DNA of 64,000 bases from positions 1 through 64,000 of the forward strand of contig JAUWJD010000001.1 of assembly GCA_030607875.1 (NCBI GenBank), in the 5' to 3' direction. Position numbers and translations under genes: made by a program. Below, one piece after another: positions 54,153 to 62,415 of the stretch. The notes under the pieces are model-generated. The model did no database searches. It had not been told where the DNA came from and worked only from the letters and a program-made list of their open reading frames with translations. The stretch is from Chloroflexota bacterium (GTDB lineage: Bacteria > Chloroflexota > Anaerolineae > UBA2200). The first letter of the stretch is position 1; every line of letters starts with the position of its first letter.

Positions 54153-54818
54153 CTACTTCGACCTGGGACTGGCTGGTATGGAACCCAAGACAGTCAGCCC
54201 GCTGTAACGTTCGATGTCCCGACTCTGCCGAATGACGTCTGCGGCCAGTCGCTCCAGGCCAAGCACTACTAGTGCGCCAGCCAGCAAACCGAATAGACCG
54301 CCTGCCACAACGAGCAGACCGATCTTGGGCCAAAACACTCGTGCAGGCGTGGCGCTGTCGCGTATGCTGACATCCAGGCGATCGTGCTTATCCTGCTCCA
54401 ACATCTGCACCCTCTTGTCTTCGACAAAGATCTCGGCTGCAGTCTGAGCGATCACTTGAGCACGGGTGGGATCAACGTCATCTACGTCAATCTGCATCAA
54501 AAAGTCCGATTCGATAGGGCTGACGGTCATTTTGGCCAGCAGGTCGTCAACCGTCAGATCCAGTTGTCCGCGGTTGATGACTTTCTGCGCCGTGTCGCGG
54601 GACCTGATCTCGCCACTGTAGTTGCGCATCAGGTTCCTGATAGTCTGCTGCAAGCCCCAATCCAGACGGCCAGGTATCACATTCAATTGAATGCTGGAGC
54701 GATAGACAACAGTCTGAAGTTTGCTGACAACAAAGGCGCTGCCAGCGGTGATTACCGCGACGAGCAGAATAATCCAACCGCGTTTGACCAGAACGTTGAG
54801 ATAATCTCTCAGGTCCAC
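54153..54818 (-). CDS. Wzz-like polysaccharide chain-length protein 1
   Basis: This 221-aa inner-membrane protein has two transmembrane segments (about 15-32 and 165-190) flanking an external helical domain, in the Wzz/CapA layout. It begins MDLRDYLNVLVKRGWIILLV and has a short cytoplasmic tail (SGLTVLGSIP) that would contact the CpsD kinase encoded 71 bases downstream. The external domain is short for the family. Transcription probably starts at its own promoter in the 193-base gap upstream. Confidence 0.85.
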   Translation of the reverse strand: MDLRDYLNVLVKRGWIILLVAVITAGSAFVVSKLQTVVYRSSIQLNVIPGRLDWGLQQTIRNLMRNYSGEIRSRDTAQKVINRGQLDLTVDDLLAKMTVSPIESDFLMQIDVDDVDPTRAQVIAQTAAEIFVEDKRVQMLEQDKHDRLDVSIRDSATPARVFWPKIGLLVVAGGLFGLLAGALVVLGLERLAADVIRQSRDIERYSGLTVLGSIPASPRSK

Positions 54819-54967
54819 CTAGACCTCCTCAAGACATGAAAAACCCCAATGACAACACCCGAGATCCAAACCAAGAGCAACAGCGGTTAGGACCTATCAC
54901 ATCTTGGATTCAGTCATTGGTCATTTGCCATTGCCAAGCGATCATTTGCCAACTCAGTCGGCGAGGT

Positions 54968-54996
54968 ATTTTAGCACAACACAAAGGTTCACACAA
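54968..54996 (-). promoter_or_regulatory. Probable promoter of the wzz-cpsD-rfbA-rSAM-rfbB unit
   Basis: On the minus strand TTGTGT (54996-54991) and TAAAAT (54973-54968) are spaced by 17 bases inside the only large gap of the cluster. Confidence 0.5.
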
Positions 54997-55011
54997 CTTG
55001 CACCAGACGGT

Positions 55012-55734
55012 TTAGGGCAACCGCTGCCGTGGCAGGCCAAACTTATCACGGTAGCGGAGAGGTGGGATTTCGGCGAGGACATCTACCCCACCTTGCTCCA
55101 ATTCACGCTTGCTGTGCACCGTGTCGTCCAGATAATCAAGCAGGAAGGTCAGCACCACCCCTGCGCCCAACGCCAGGAGCAAGCGGAGTGGCAGGTCAAG
55201 CTTCTGCTTCAGGCTTGCTCCGATGGCAAAGATAGCCGGCGGGTCGATCAGGCTGGCGTATACGCTGCTTGTGCCTACCTGGGCAAAGTGGCGGGAGATC
55301 TCGCCAGGCAGCACAGCCACAACTGCATTGGCGATGTCAGCCAGTTGTTCGGCATCCCCCCAGACGACGCTAACGGTCAAGACGCGGTGCAGTTGGCCGG
55401 CCTGCGTCGAACCATGGATAGCTCCGGATGGCACGCTGATACCCGTACCGGCCAGATGGCTGCTCACTGCCTGGGCAAAGGCTCCGCTGCGCACCAGTTC
55501 AGCGGCATCATCTATCAGGTACTCAGCAGTTAGCCAGGTATAGTACTTATCGTAGGTGTAGTAATCGCCGCTCTTCGCCTCGGGTTCCAGACCCATCATG
55601 AAACGCATGCTAGACTGGTAAGCCGTTGAGGGTGCACGGTGCGTGAGTATGCTGCTCACCAGCACAACGACAAACAGAACGGCTACGATCCACAATCGAC
55701 GGCGGACTATTTGCCAGTATTGACGCAGTTCCAT
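55012..55734 (-). CDS. Wzz-like polysaccharide chain-length protein 2
   Basis: This 240-aa paralogue of the next gene has transmembrane segments near 15-33 and 178-200, an external domain between them, and a cytoplasmic tail ending LPRQRLP. It starts MELRQYWQIVRRRLWIVAVL, typical of Wzz/CapA N-termini. The ATG at 55734 follows AGGAG; an ATG seven codons earlier lacks a ribosome site. It follows the glycosyltransferase by 24 bases. Two different Wzz-like partners for a single kinase could form a mixed assembly. Confidence 0.82.
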   Translation of the reverse strand: MELRQYWQIVRRRLWIVAVLFVVVLVSSILTHRAPSTAYQSSMRFMMGLEPEAKSGDYYTYDKYYTWLTAEYLIDDAAELVRSGAFAQAVSSHLAGTGISVPSGAIHGSTQAGQLHRVLTVSVVWGDAEQLADIANAVVAVLPGEISRHFAQVGTSSVYASLIDPPAIFAIGASLKQKLDLPLRLLLALGAGVVLTFLLDYLDDTVHSKRELEQGGVDVLAEIPPLRYRDKFGLPRQRLP

Positions 55735-55758
55735 GTCACCAACTCCTCTGCACAATTG

Positions 55759-56856
55759 CTATCCAGCGCGAAACGCATCATACTGTTCGCGCACGAAATC
55801 AGCGAACCTGCGCCGGAACGCAGCACAATCGAACTGGCGGGCATGCTCCCGGATCACAGCCGGGTCAAAGCGAGAGTCATCAAGGTGTTCGACTGCCTCA
55901 GCCAGCGACTCTGCGGTTGCTTCGTGGAAAAACAGGCCCGTTCTTCCTTCAATCACGGTTTCCAAGGCCCCACCTGCAGCATAGGCGATCACAGGCCGGC
56001 CTGCCGCCTGGGCTTCCAGTGGAGCAATGCCAAAATCCTCTTGCCCAGGGAAGATGAAAGCACGACAAGCGCTCAGGTAGCGCCCCAGCTCTTCATCAGG
56101 GACACGACCCAGAAAACGTACGTTCGGAGCGGCCATGCTCTCCAAAGCACGCCGGTCCCGGCCGTCACCAATGATCCACAACGGCAGGCCCAGTTCGCCA
56201 AAGGCCTGCACTGCCAGATCGATGCGCTTGTAAGGCACCAGCCTGGAGATGATCAAGAAGTAGTCTCCACGTTCCTGCGACAAGGCAAAGCGCTCCACCT
56301 CGACCGGTGGATAAATAACTTTGGCCTCACGGCCGTAGACTTGGCCGATGCGCCGCCGAACAACTCTGGAGATAGCCACAAACTCATCCACACGGCCGGC
56401 CGCCAGCCGATCCCATCGCTGCAAGTGGCGGACAGCCAACGGGATGACCAGGCGCACCAGACGGCCAAAGCCTTCTCTCTCCATATAGTTATGATAGTCC
56501 CAAAGGAAGCGGGGCGGCGTCAGACAATAGCAAATGTGCAAAGTCTTGGGACCGGTAATGATACCGTGTGCAAAGCCACTGGTCACGCTCAGCACCAGGT
56601 CATAGTCAGAGAAGTCAAACTGCTCGAACGCATACGGATAGAAGGGCAGAAACCATTGATGATGCCGATGAATCAGAGGCAGATGATTGAGAAGGGATGG
56701 CCGTACATCCCAGCCCCGACAGGAAGGCGGCAAAGCTTCTGGCCAGAAGATGGAAGTGTAAACCGGAGCCTCAGGATACATTGTATGCAGGACCTCGAGT
56801 ACCCTTTCGGCCCCTCCGTATTGATTTAACCACGAGCAGACAATGGCCACTCTCAA
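55759..56856 (-). CDS. GT4-family glycosyltransferase
   Basis: This 365-aa GT-B enzyme opens RVAIVCSWLNQYGGAERVL (acceptor-side glycine loop) and carries the GT4 donor motif EDFGIAPLEAQAAGRPVIAY near residue 285. Related enzymes are GDP-mannose- or UDP-sugar-dependent transferases of exopolysaccharide assembly. The start is taken as the TTG at 56856, where homology-like sequence begins. The frame is open back into mnmE, but that extension is antisense-quality sequence. It lies 49 bases downstream of mnmE and 24 bases upstream of a wzz-like gene. Confidence 0.87.
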   Translation of the reverse strand: MRVAIVCSWLNQYGGAERVLEVLHTMYPEAPVYTSIFWPEALPPSCRGWDVRPSLLNHLPLIHRHHQWFLPFYPYAFEQFDFSDYDLVLSVTSGFAHGIITGPKTLHICYCLTPPRFLWDYHNYMEREGFGRLVRLVIPLAVRHLQRWDRLAAGRVDEFVAISRVVRRRIGQVYGREAKVIYPPVEVERFALSQERGDYFLIISRLVPYKRIDLAVQAFGELGLPLWIIGDGRDRRALESMAAPNVRFLGRVPDEELGRYLSACRAFIFPGQEDFGIAPLEAQAAGRPVIAYAAGGALETVIEGRTGLFFHEATAESLAEAVEHLDDSRFDPAVIREHARQFDCAAFRRRFADFVREQYDAFRAG

Positions 56857-56905
56857 AGCGAGCAACGCACCCCCAATGGACTCCACAATTCGACGGGCTT
56901 GCCAG

Positions 56906-58300
56906 TCACTTCCCGATGCAGAAGTTGCTGAAAACCGCATCCAGAACGTCCTCGCTGACCGTCTCGCCTGTAATCTCTCCCAAAGCGCTGACAGCGGCAG
57001 TGAGGTCCACGGCCAGCAGGTCTGCCCCACTGCCCAACACCGAGGGAGCTGTACCTGCCACGTGAATGCTGCTCTTGGCAGCGTTCACGTGGCCCAGGGC
57101 ACGGCGCAGGATTTCACAGTGCCGCGGATTGCTGACCACCGGCAAGTCAGACGTTTGCACCTGGCCCGAGAATATCGTCTCTACAATCGCGTCCTCAAGC
57201 AGGTCTAATCCCTCACCAGTCCGCGCAGAAAGGGGCACATGCCGAACTCGAAACAAAATTCTACTGCCATCTGCTATGGCCGGCAAATCCAACTTGTTGA
57301 CCACCACAATGACAGTCTGGTTCCGTAGCAGATCTGCGATCTCGAAATCCTCCGCCTGCAGCAGCTCACCGCCATCTATGACCATAAGGACCAAGTCAGC
57401 TTGCTGCAAAGCCTGTCGGCTGCGCTCGATCCCCAGTTTCGCGATGAAATCGGCGCTTTCGGTGATACCTGCTGTGTCCACCAGACAGAGTGGAATACCA
57501 CGCAAGTTCAAGGTTTCTTCCAAAGTGTCCCGTGTCGTGCCCGGAATGGGCGTGACAATGGCCCGGCTGGTACGAAGCAAAGCATTGAGCAGGCTGGACT
57601 TGCCTACATTGGGTCTGCCCACAATCGCGGTGCGCACACCTTGTCGGTAGACCAGCCCTTGATCGGCTCGATCCAGCAAGGTGACGATTTGTTCTCTCGC
57701 ACTTGATAGGACAGAAGCCAAATCCAAAGGCGGGATCTCATCCTCAGGGAAATCCAGGGAAGCTTCCACATAGGCCAGGGCGCCGACCAGTTCCGAGCGT
57801 ATCTTTCGAACCTCGCTCGAAACGCCCCCTTCCAGTTGCTGCATGGCCACCCGCAACCCAACCTCCGTCTTGGCACGCACAATGTCCAACACAGCTTCGG
57901 CCTGTGCCAGGTCAATACGCCCGTTGAGGAAAGCGCGCAACGTGAACTCACCCGGCTCGGCAAGGCGAGCTCCGCAGCGCAGCACGAGTTCCATGGTTTG
58001 GCGCAGGGGGACGATGCCTCCGTGGCAGTGAATCTCGGCTATGTCCTGTCGCGTGTAGGTACGGGGAGCGCGCATCAGCACCACCAGCACTTCGTCCACA
58101 GCACTATTCGAGTCTGTGTCAACAACGTGGCCGTAGTAGAAGCGATGCGATTCAGGCCCAAAATCACACGGCTGTCCAGCGGGCAAGAAAACCTGGCGGA
58201 GGATGGTTCTTGCTTCTGGCCCGCTCAAGCGCACGATGCCAATGCCACCTTCACCAATCGGTGTGGAAATAGCTGCTATGGTATCATCCAGGGCCAGCAT
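56906..58300 (-). CDS. mnmE: tRNA modification GTPase MnmE
   Basis: This 464-aa protein has an N-terminal folate-binding domain (DTIAAISTPIGEGGIGIVRL), a central helical region, a G domain with GRPNVGKSSLLNALL (about 225), the PGTTRDT switch and NKLD, and the diagnostic C-terminal FCIGK. With MnmG it modifies the wobble uridine of certain tRNAs. It starts three bases after the MFS gene stop, so it is part of the nnr-DUF951-MFS operon. MnmG is not in the window. Confidence 0.97.
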   Translation of the reverse strand: MLALDDTIAAISTPIGEGGIGIVRLSGPEARTILRQVFLPAGQPCDFGPESHRFYYGHVVDTDSNSAVDEVLVVLMRAPRTYTRQDIAEIHCHGGIVPLRQTMELVLRCGARLAEPGEFTLRAFLNGRIDLAQAEAVLDIVRAKTEVGLRVAMQQLEGGVSSEVRKIRSELVGALAYVEASLDFPEDEIPPLDLASVLSSAREQIVTLLDRADQGLVYRQGVRTAIVGRPNVGKSSLLNALLRTSRAIVTPIPGTTRDTLEETLNLRGIPLCLVDTAGITESADFIAKLGIERSRQALQQADLVLMVIDGGELLQAEDFEIADLLRNQTVIVVVNKLDLPAIADGSRILFRVRHVPLSARTGEGLDLLEDAIVETIFSGQVQTSDLPVVSNPRHCEILRRALGHVNAAKSSIHVAGTAPSVLGSGADLLAVDLTAAVSALGEITGETVSEDVLDAVFSNFCIGK

Positions 58301-58303
58301 GTG

Positions 58304-59605
58304 TCAGGCATCTCTTGGTGAGGGACGAGAGCGGAAACTGAGCAACGCACTGGTGAGCACCACAAGACTCAGTCCCATCAGCACAGCGGGAATACCGACA
58401 ACGTCGGCCAGACCACTGACGACCAACATTGGCAACAGGCCCGCTACGTTGGCGAACAGGAACTCCGCCGAGATGACCCGCCCGCGGATCTCAATTGGAG
58501 CATGCTCTTGCACTGTGGTCTGCACAGCGACCGCGGCCAGGGTCCCTCCCACTCCTAGCATTAGCGCCATACCCGCGACCAGCATGATCACCTGCTGCGA
58601 TGGCTGGGGCGGGCTGCTGGCGTGCATCTCGCTGCTCCAGGCTACGAAAGTAAAGCCCACCAGACCCAATCCGGCAATCAGCAAGCCAACGGCAGCCAGT
58701 GTCTCCCGGCGGAAGCGGTGCCCCCGTTGGCCGGTCCACAGAGTGGTCAGGAACATGCCCAGCCCTGCAGAGAAGAAGATATTGATGGCATCGGCTGGTT
58801 GCATGCCCAGTATGCGAGTAGAGAAGCCAGGCGCGAGCACCGTGATGATCATAGTCAATACAGAAATCAGAGCATGTTGGCTAATTGCAATCAGCACCAG
58901 TCGCTTGGATATGATGAACCGCCACCCCGCCTGCAACTCCTCCAGGAACTGCCGTAGGGCGTCCCCAGCGGGACGATGCTCGGACGGAGATTCGTGCACA
59001 GATATGGGCCCGATGAGCCCAGCCGTCAGCAGATAGGTCAAGGAAATTGTAGCAAAAGCACCGTCAACACCACCCAGCTTCAGGGATATGGGGGCCAGCA
59101 CCAGTAAGCCCAAGACCTGGGCGACGTTGAAAAGCAGGTGAAAGACCGAGTTCGCAGTCAGAAGTTGGTGAGACGGGACCAGCAAGGGCACCATCGCCGA
59201 TTCCGCTGGATCGGACAACTGCCCAATGGTGGACAACACGAAGGTCAAAATGTATACCGCAGTCAGGAGCCCACCGCCCCGCATGTAGCGGTTGAAGAAC
59301 ACGAAAGCAGCCACCACAAAGACACGTGATATATTGCAGAACAGGAGGATCTGCTTCTTGCGAAAACGATCGACCATTACGCCGGTGGGCAGACTGAGAA
59401 GTATCGAGGGTAAGTTGACGACCAGCACCATCAATCCTACCAGCGCGCTGGAGCGTGTCAGTTCCTCCACCATCACCAGCAGCACGAAGAAGATAGCCTG
59501 CTGCGCAGATTGCCCAAAGAGTTGGGATACCCACAACAGTCTAAAGTTGCGATTCTGGAAAATCGCCGCGAAACGGTTCTCTTCTGACGCGGGTTCAGCT
59601 TTCAT
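58304..59605 (-). CDS. MFS transporter (enterobactin exporter/EntS-like)
   Basis: This 433-aa membrane protein with about twelve hydrophobic helices resembles the EntS/DHA3 subgroup: FRLLWVSQLFGQSAQQ at the first helix and the loop motif GVMVDRFRKKQILL between helices two and three. The family exports drugs or small metabolites by proton antiport. The substrate is unknown. Its ATG overlaps the stop of the DUF951 gene by four bases, showing translational coupling. Confidence 0.9.
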   Translation of the reverse strand: MKAEPASEENRFAAIFQNRNFRLLWVSQLFGQSAQQAIFFVLLVMVEELTRSSALVGLMVLVVNLPSILLSLPTGVMVDRFRKKQILLFCNISRVFVVAAFVFFNRYMRGGGLLTAVYILTFVLSTIGQLSDPAESAMVPLLVPSHQLLTANSVFHLLFNVAQVLGLLVLAPISLKLGGVDGAFATISLTYLLTAGLIGPISVHESPSEHRPAGDALRQFLEELQAGWRFIISKRLVLIAISQHALISVLTMIITVLAPGFSTRILGMQPADAINIFFSAGLGMFLTTLWTGQRGHRFRRETLAAVGLLIAGLGLVGFTFVAWSSEMHASSPPQPSQQVIMLVAGMALMLGVGGTLAAVAVQTTVQEHAPIEIRGRVISAEFLFANVAGLLPMLVVSGLADVVGIPAVLMGLSLVVLTSALLSFRSRPSPRDA

Positions 59606-59841
59606 GAGGGGCGGTTCCCCCGTGGGTGGAATTCCTGCTCATGGTCAGACTGGGCAGCACGCGTGACAAAGGACTTGAGGCGGCGTTCAAAGGTGCTTCG
59701 CGGTAGCAGCACGCGACGCCCACAGCCCAGACACTTGAGGCCGATGTCAGCCCCAAGCCTGACAACCCGCCACTCGTAGCTACCGCACGGATGTACCTTG
59801 CGCAGACGCACGATATCACCGATGTGTACTTCAACAGGCAT
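59602..59841 (-). CDS. DUF951-family small protein
   Basis: This 79-aa protein has the compact DUF951 signature IGDIVRLRKVHPCGSYEW then VVRLGADIGLKCLGCGRRVL, with three Cys that may bind metal or nucleic acid. The function of the family is unknown. The ATG at 59841 is chosen at the conserved start, with GAGGT upstream. The last 20 residues are charged and variable. It lies 36 bases after the NnrD/E gene and overlaps the MFS start. Confidence 0.9.
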   Translation of the reverse strand: MPVEVHIGDIVRLRKVHPCGSYEWRVVRLGADIGLKCLGCGRRVLLPRSTFERRLKSFVTRAAQSDHEQEFHPRGNRPS

Positions 59842-59877
59842 AATCGGCACTACCTCTACACGACTCCACAAAGCGGG

Positions 59878-61548
59878 TCAGCCGCCGACAACACGGCGCA
59901 CGCTCAGCGGCAGCCTATCCAGCAAGTCGCCAGCTATTGCTCCCGCCAGGCCAAGTTCCTCGCTAACCATCTGCCCAGCCAGGCCATGCACATAGGCCCC
60001 AGCCACGGCAGCTTTGAGGGGCGGCAGCCCTTGAGCTAACAGACCAACAATGGCCCCGGCCAAGACATCGCCAGTGCCCGCTGTAGCCAGGGCCGGGTTG
60101 GCAAAGGGATTGATATACGCCACGCCTTCGGGCGAGGAGATTATGGTGTACGCGCCTTTGAGCACAACCACCACTTTCCACTTCTGCGCAGCACGGCGGG
60201 CCACTTCGATCCGATTGGCCTGTACCTCTGCGACTGTGGTGTCCAGGAGGCGCGCCATCTCCCCTGGGTGCGGCGTCAGCACAACGGGACCGCGCAGGGA
60301 CTTGAACCAGGCCTTGACGCCGGCCAAGGCATTGAGCCCATCAGCATCTATTACCAACGGTGGCAGCCGTGATTTGTGATCTCCTGCCGCTGTGGCTGGC
60401 TCCAGGAAGCCCAGATGGGACTTGATCCCGGGCAGCAGTAGATCCAGTAGACGTGCCACAAATCCGACGGTTTTCTCATCGCTCCCGATCCCAGGCCCCA
60501 GCAGCAGTGCATCGTAGCCCTCAAGCCGTCCTTGCAACATCCGGGCAGCCTCAGGCACCAGTGCACCCATTTCGTGCGGCAGGAGCAGGTACGTAGCCTC
60601 GCTCAGTTTGCTGGCCAAGATGGGATGTAACATCTCGGCGATACCAAGCGTCACCAGTCCCGCACCCACGCGCAGGGCAGCGCTGGCAGCCAGATATGCT
60701 GCCCCGGTGTAGTTAGCAGATCCAGCCACTACCATCGCTCTGCCAAAGGTTCCTTTGTGCCCATCCATTGGGCGCTCGGGCAGCAGAGGCCGTATGAGTT
60801 CGGAAGTACTCACTTCGAGGACAATGTTTCTGGAGAGCTTTGGCGGAATGCCAATATCCGCAATGACGAGTTCACCCACGTAACCAGCGCCTGGAAACAG
60901 GAACTGTCCGGCTTTGGGAAACCCGAATGTGACCGTCGCATCGGCTGGCAAAGTGACAGGGTCAACCGCTCCCGGGTCGCAATTCAAGCCACTCGGTACG
61001 TCAACAGCAACTACAACAGGTACAGAACCGACATGGGCTGGCTCAGTCGGTAGGACTGTCACCAATGCCAGTGGTTTCTTCTGGGCTCTTCTTCTGGTGA
61101 CCCCTTTGCGCACGATGATCAGAAGCTTCTGCAGCGTACCTGTGATGGGCCTGGACACTCCCGTCCCCAGCAGAGAGTCAAGTATCCAATCGGCCTCAGC
61201 AACCAATCGCCGCAGCCGGGCATAACGCCCGTCCTCCACGCATTGGAAAATCGGTATGCCTGCACTCTGAGCCAGATCCCAATGCTCGTCGTTCTGGGTC
61301 TCGCGCTTCCAACAGTAGATAGAAACTACCGCTCCTGCCCGATGCAAGTAGCGGGCAGCCACAAGGCCATCCCCGCCATTATTGCCCGGTCCTACCAGCA
61401 CCAGGACGTGTGTTCCGGCGATGCCTTTGTCCTCCAGCAAGGTAGCCACAGCACGGCCAGCGTTTTCCATCATCATGGCGTAGGACAGTCCCTGGGAGTC
61501 TGCTGCTTGCTCAATGGCACGCATCTGTTCAACTGTCACAACCTTCAT
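59878..61548 (-). CDS. nnr: Bifunctional NAD(P)HX epimerase/dehydratase
   Basis: This 556-aa fusion repairs hydrated NAD(P)H. The epimerase (YjeF_N) half covers about 1-245, with GPGNNGGDG and VVAVDVPSGLN. The ADP/ATP-dependent dehydratase half covers about 255-556, with GHKGTFGRAMVVAGS, VLTPHPGEM and the nucleotide motif GTGDVLAG. The epimerase half contains an extra basic segment (VRKGVTRRRAQKK and following) before the VVAVDVPSG strand, which is usually only a short loop. The start is ATG 61548 with AGAGGGGAA upstream; a TTG six bases before is also possible. It leads the minus-strand operon through mnmE. Confidence 0.93.
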   Translation of the reverse strand: MKVVTVEQMRAIEQAADSQGLSYAMMMENAGRAVATLLEDKGIAGTHVLVLVGPGNNGGDGLVAARYLHRAGAVVSIYCWKRETQNDEHWDLAQSAGIPIFQCVEDGRYARLRRLVAEADWILDSLLGTGVSRPITGTLQKLLIIVRKGVTRRRAQKKPLALVTVLPTEPAHVGSVPVVVAVDVPSGLNCDPGAVDPVTLPADATVTFGFPKAGQFLFPGAGYVGELVIADIGIPPKLSRNIVLEVSTSELIRPLLPERPMDGHKGTFGRAMVVAGSANYTGAAYLAASAALRVGAGLVTLGIAEMLHPILASKLSEATYLLLPHEMGALVPEAARMLQGRLEGYDALLLGPGIGSDEKTVGFVARLLDLLLPGIKSHLGFLEPATAAGDHKSRLPPLVIDADGLNALAGVKAWFKSLRGPVVLTPHPGEMARLLDTTVAEVQANRIEVARRAAQKWKVVVVLKGAYTIISSPEGVAYINPFANPALATAGTGDVLAGAIVGLLAQGLPPLKAAVAGAYVHGLAGQMVSEELGLAGAIAGDLLDRLPLSVRRVVGG

Positions 61549-61592
61549 CAGCAACGATTCCCCTCTGCATCTTGTCTAACGAATGCTTTGCC

Positions 61593-61628
61593 ATTGTAGA
61601 GAAGAAGGGACTTCCTGTCAAAAGTCCC
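61593..61628 (-). promoter_or_regulatory. Promoter of the nnr-DUF951-MFS-mnmE operon with overlapping inverted repeat
   Basis: On the minus strand TTGACA (61621-61616) and TACAAT (61598-61593) are exactly 17 bases apart. An inverted repeat GGGACTT (61607-61613) / AAGTCCC (61622-61628) with an eight-base spacer brackets the -35 box, a usual position for a repressor operator. Confidence 0.75.
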
Positions 61629-61672
61629 TGGCTCGTGGAAAAAGAGAATCCCACATGCTCCAATGTGCTTGC

Positions 61673-61700
61673 TTGACAACCAAGGAAAAGTCTTTATCAT
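61673..61700 (+). promoter_or_regulatory. Promoter of the HAD hydrolase gene
   Basis: TTGACA and TATCAT are spaced by 16 bases, about 55 bases before the ATG at 61756. It is divergent from the nnr promoter. Confidence 0.65.
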
Positions 61701-61755
61701 TCAGACACACATAGCCTGCGCGGGCGTGAATCGAAGCAGTGACCAGGGATACAGA

Positions 61756-62376
61756 ATGGAACACACTCTGAGGGGCATTATCTTTGACTTTGGCGGGGTC
61801 TTTACCAAGATCCGGCCTCGCAATGCGATCCTGCACCGATGCGAAGACGAGCTGGGATTGGCCAAGGGCGAGATGGCGAGCCTGCTGTTCACAGGCGAGC
61901 ACTGGTGGGATGTGTCAACAGGGAAGATCTCGGACGAAGAATACTGGCAGCATGTCACTGACGCACTTGGCGGCAGGGTGCCCGCTTTGCTCGAACCTTT
62001 CAAGCACAATTCCTTTGCCTATGAAGACCTGAACCAGCGAATGATCACCCTGGGGCGAAGACTGCAAAAGCGTTATAGAACCGCCTTGCTCAGCAATGCT
62101 ACTATTTACCTTGACACACTTCTTGCCGAGCACGGCCTCACGGCTATTTTCGACGTGATCGTGAATTCTGCCCGGGGGGGCCTGCGCAAGCCGGATCCAG
62201 AGATCTTTGAGCTGACTGTGCAGAGCATGGGGCTTGTGCCGAGGCAGTGCTTGTTCGTAGATGACAAAGTACGGAACACAATGGCAGCTCAGGCTCTGGG
62301 TCTGAGAACCATCGTGTTCCATTCTGCTGCGCATTTGATACGGCAACTGAAGACTTGGGGAATACAGCTAACTTGA
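61756..62376 (+). CDS. HAD-superfamily hydrolase (subfamily IA)
   Basis: This 206-aa phosphatase-like protein has motif I IIFDFGGVFT, motif II LLSNAT, motif III Lys in GGLRKPDPEIF and motif IV LFVDDKVRN. Its small helical cap between motifs I and II resembles haloacid dehalogenase/epoxide-hydrolase N-terminal phosphatases. The substrate is unknown. The ATG at 61756 begins just before motif I. Upstream codons in the same frame cover the promoter and are not coding. It is convergent with the ATPase-winged helix gene 39 bases away. Confidence 0.88.
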   Translation: MEHTLRGIIFDFGGVFTKIRPRNAILHRCEDELGLAKGEMASLLFTGEHWWDVSTGKISDEEYWQHVTDALGGRVPALLEPFKHNSFAYEDLNQRMITLGRRLQKRYRTALLSNATIYLDTLLAEHGLTAIFDVIVNSARGGLRKPDPEIFELTVQSMGLVPRQCLFVDDKVRNTMAAQALGLRTIVFHSAAHLIRQLKTWGIQLT

Positions 62377-62415
62377 GCACTGGAAGGCCCGCCGGCAGGC
62401 TAGATTGCCCGCCAG

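Noticed and set aside
55639-56829. Open frame of 396 codons on the plus strand
   Set aside because: It is antisense to the glycosyltransferase and Wzz-like genes, with no recognisable domains.
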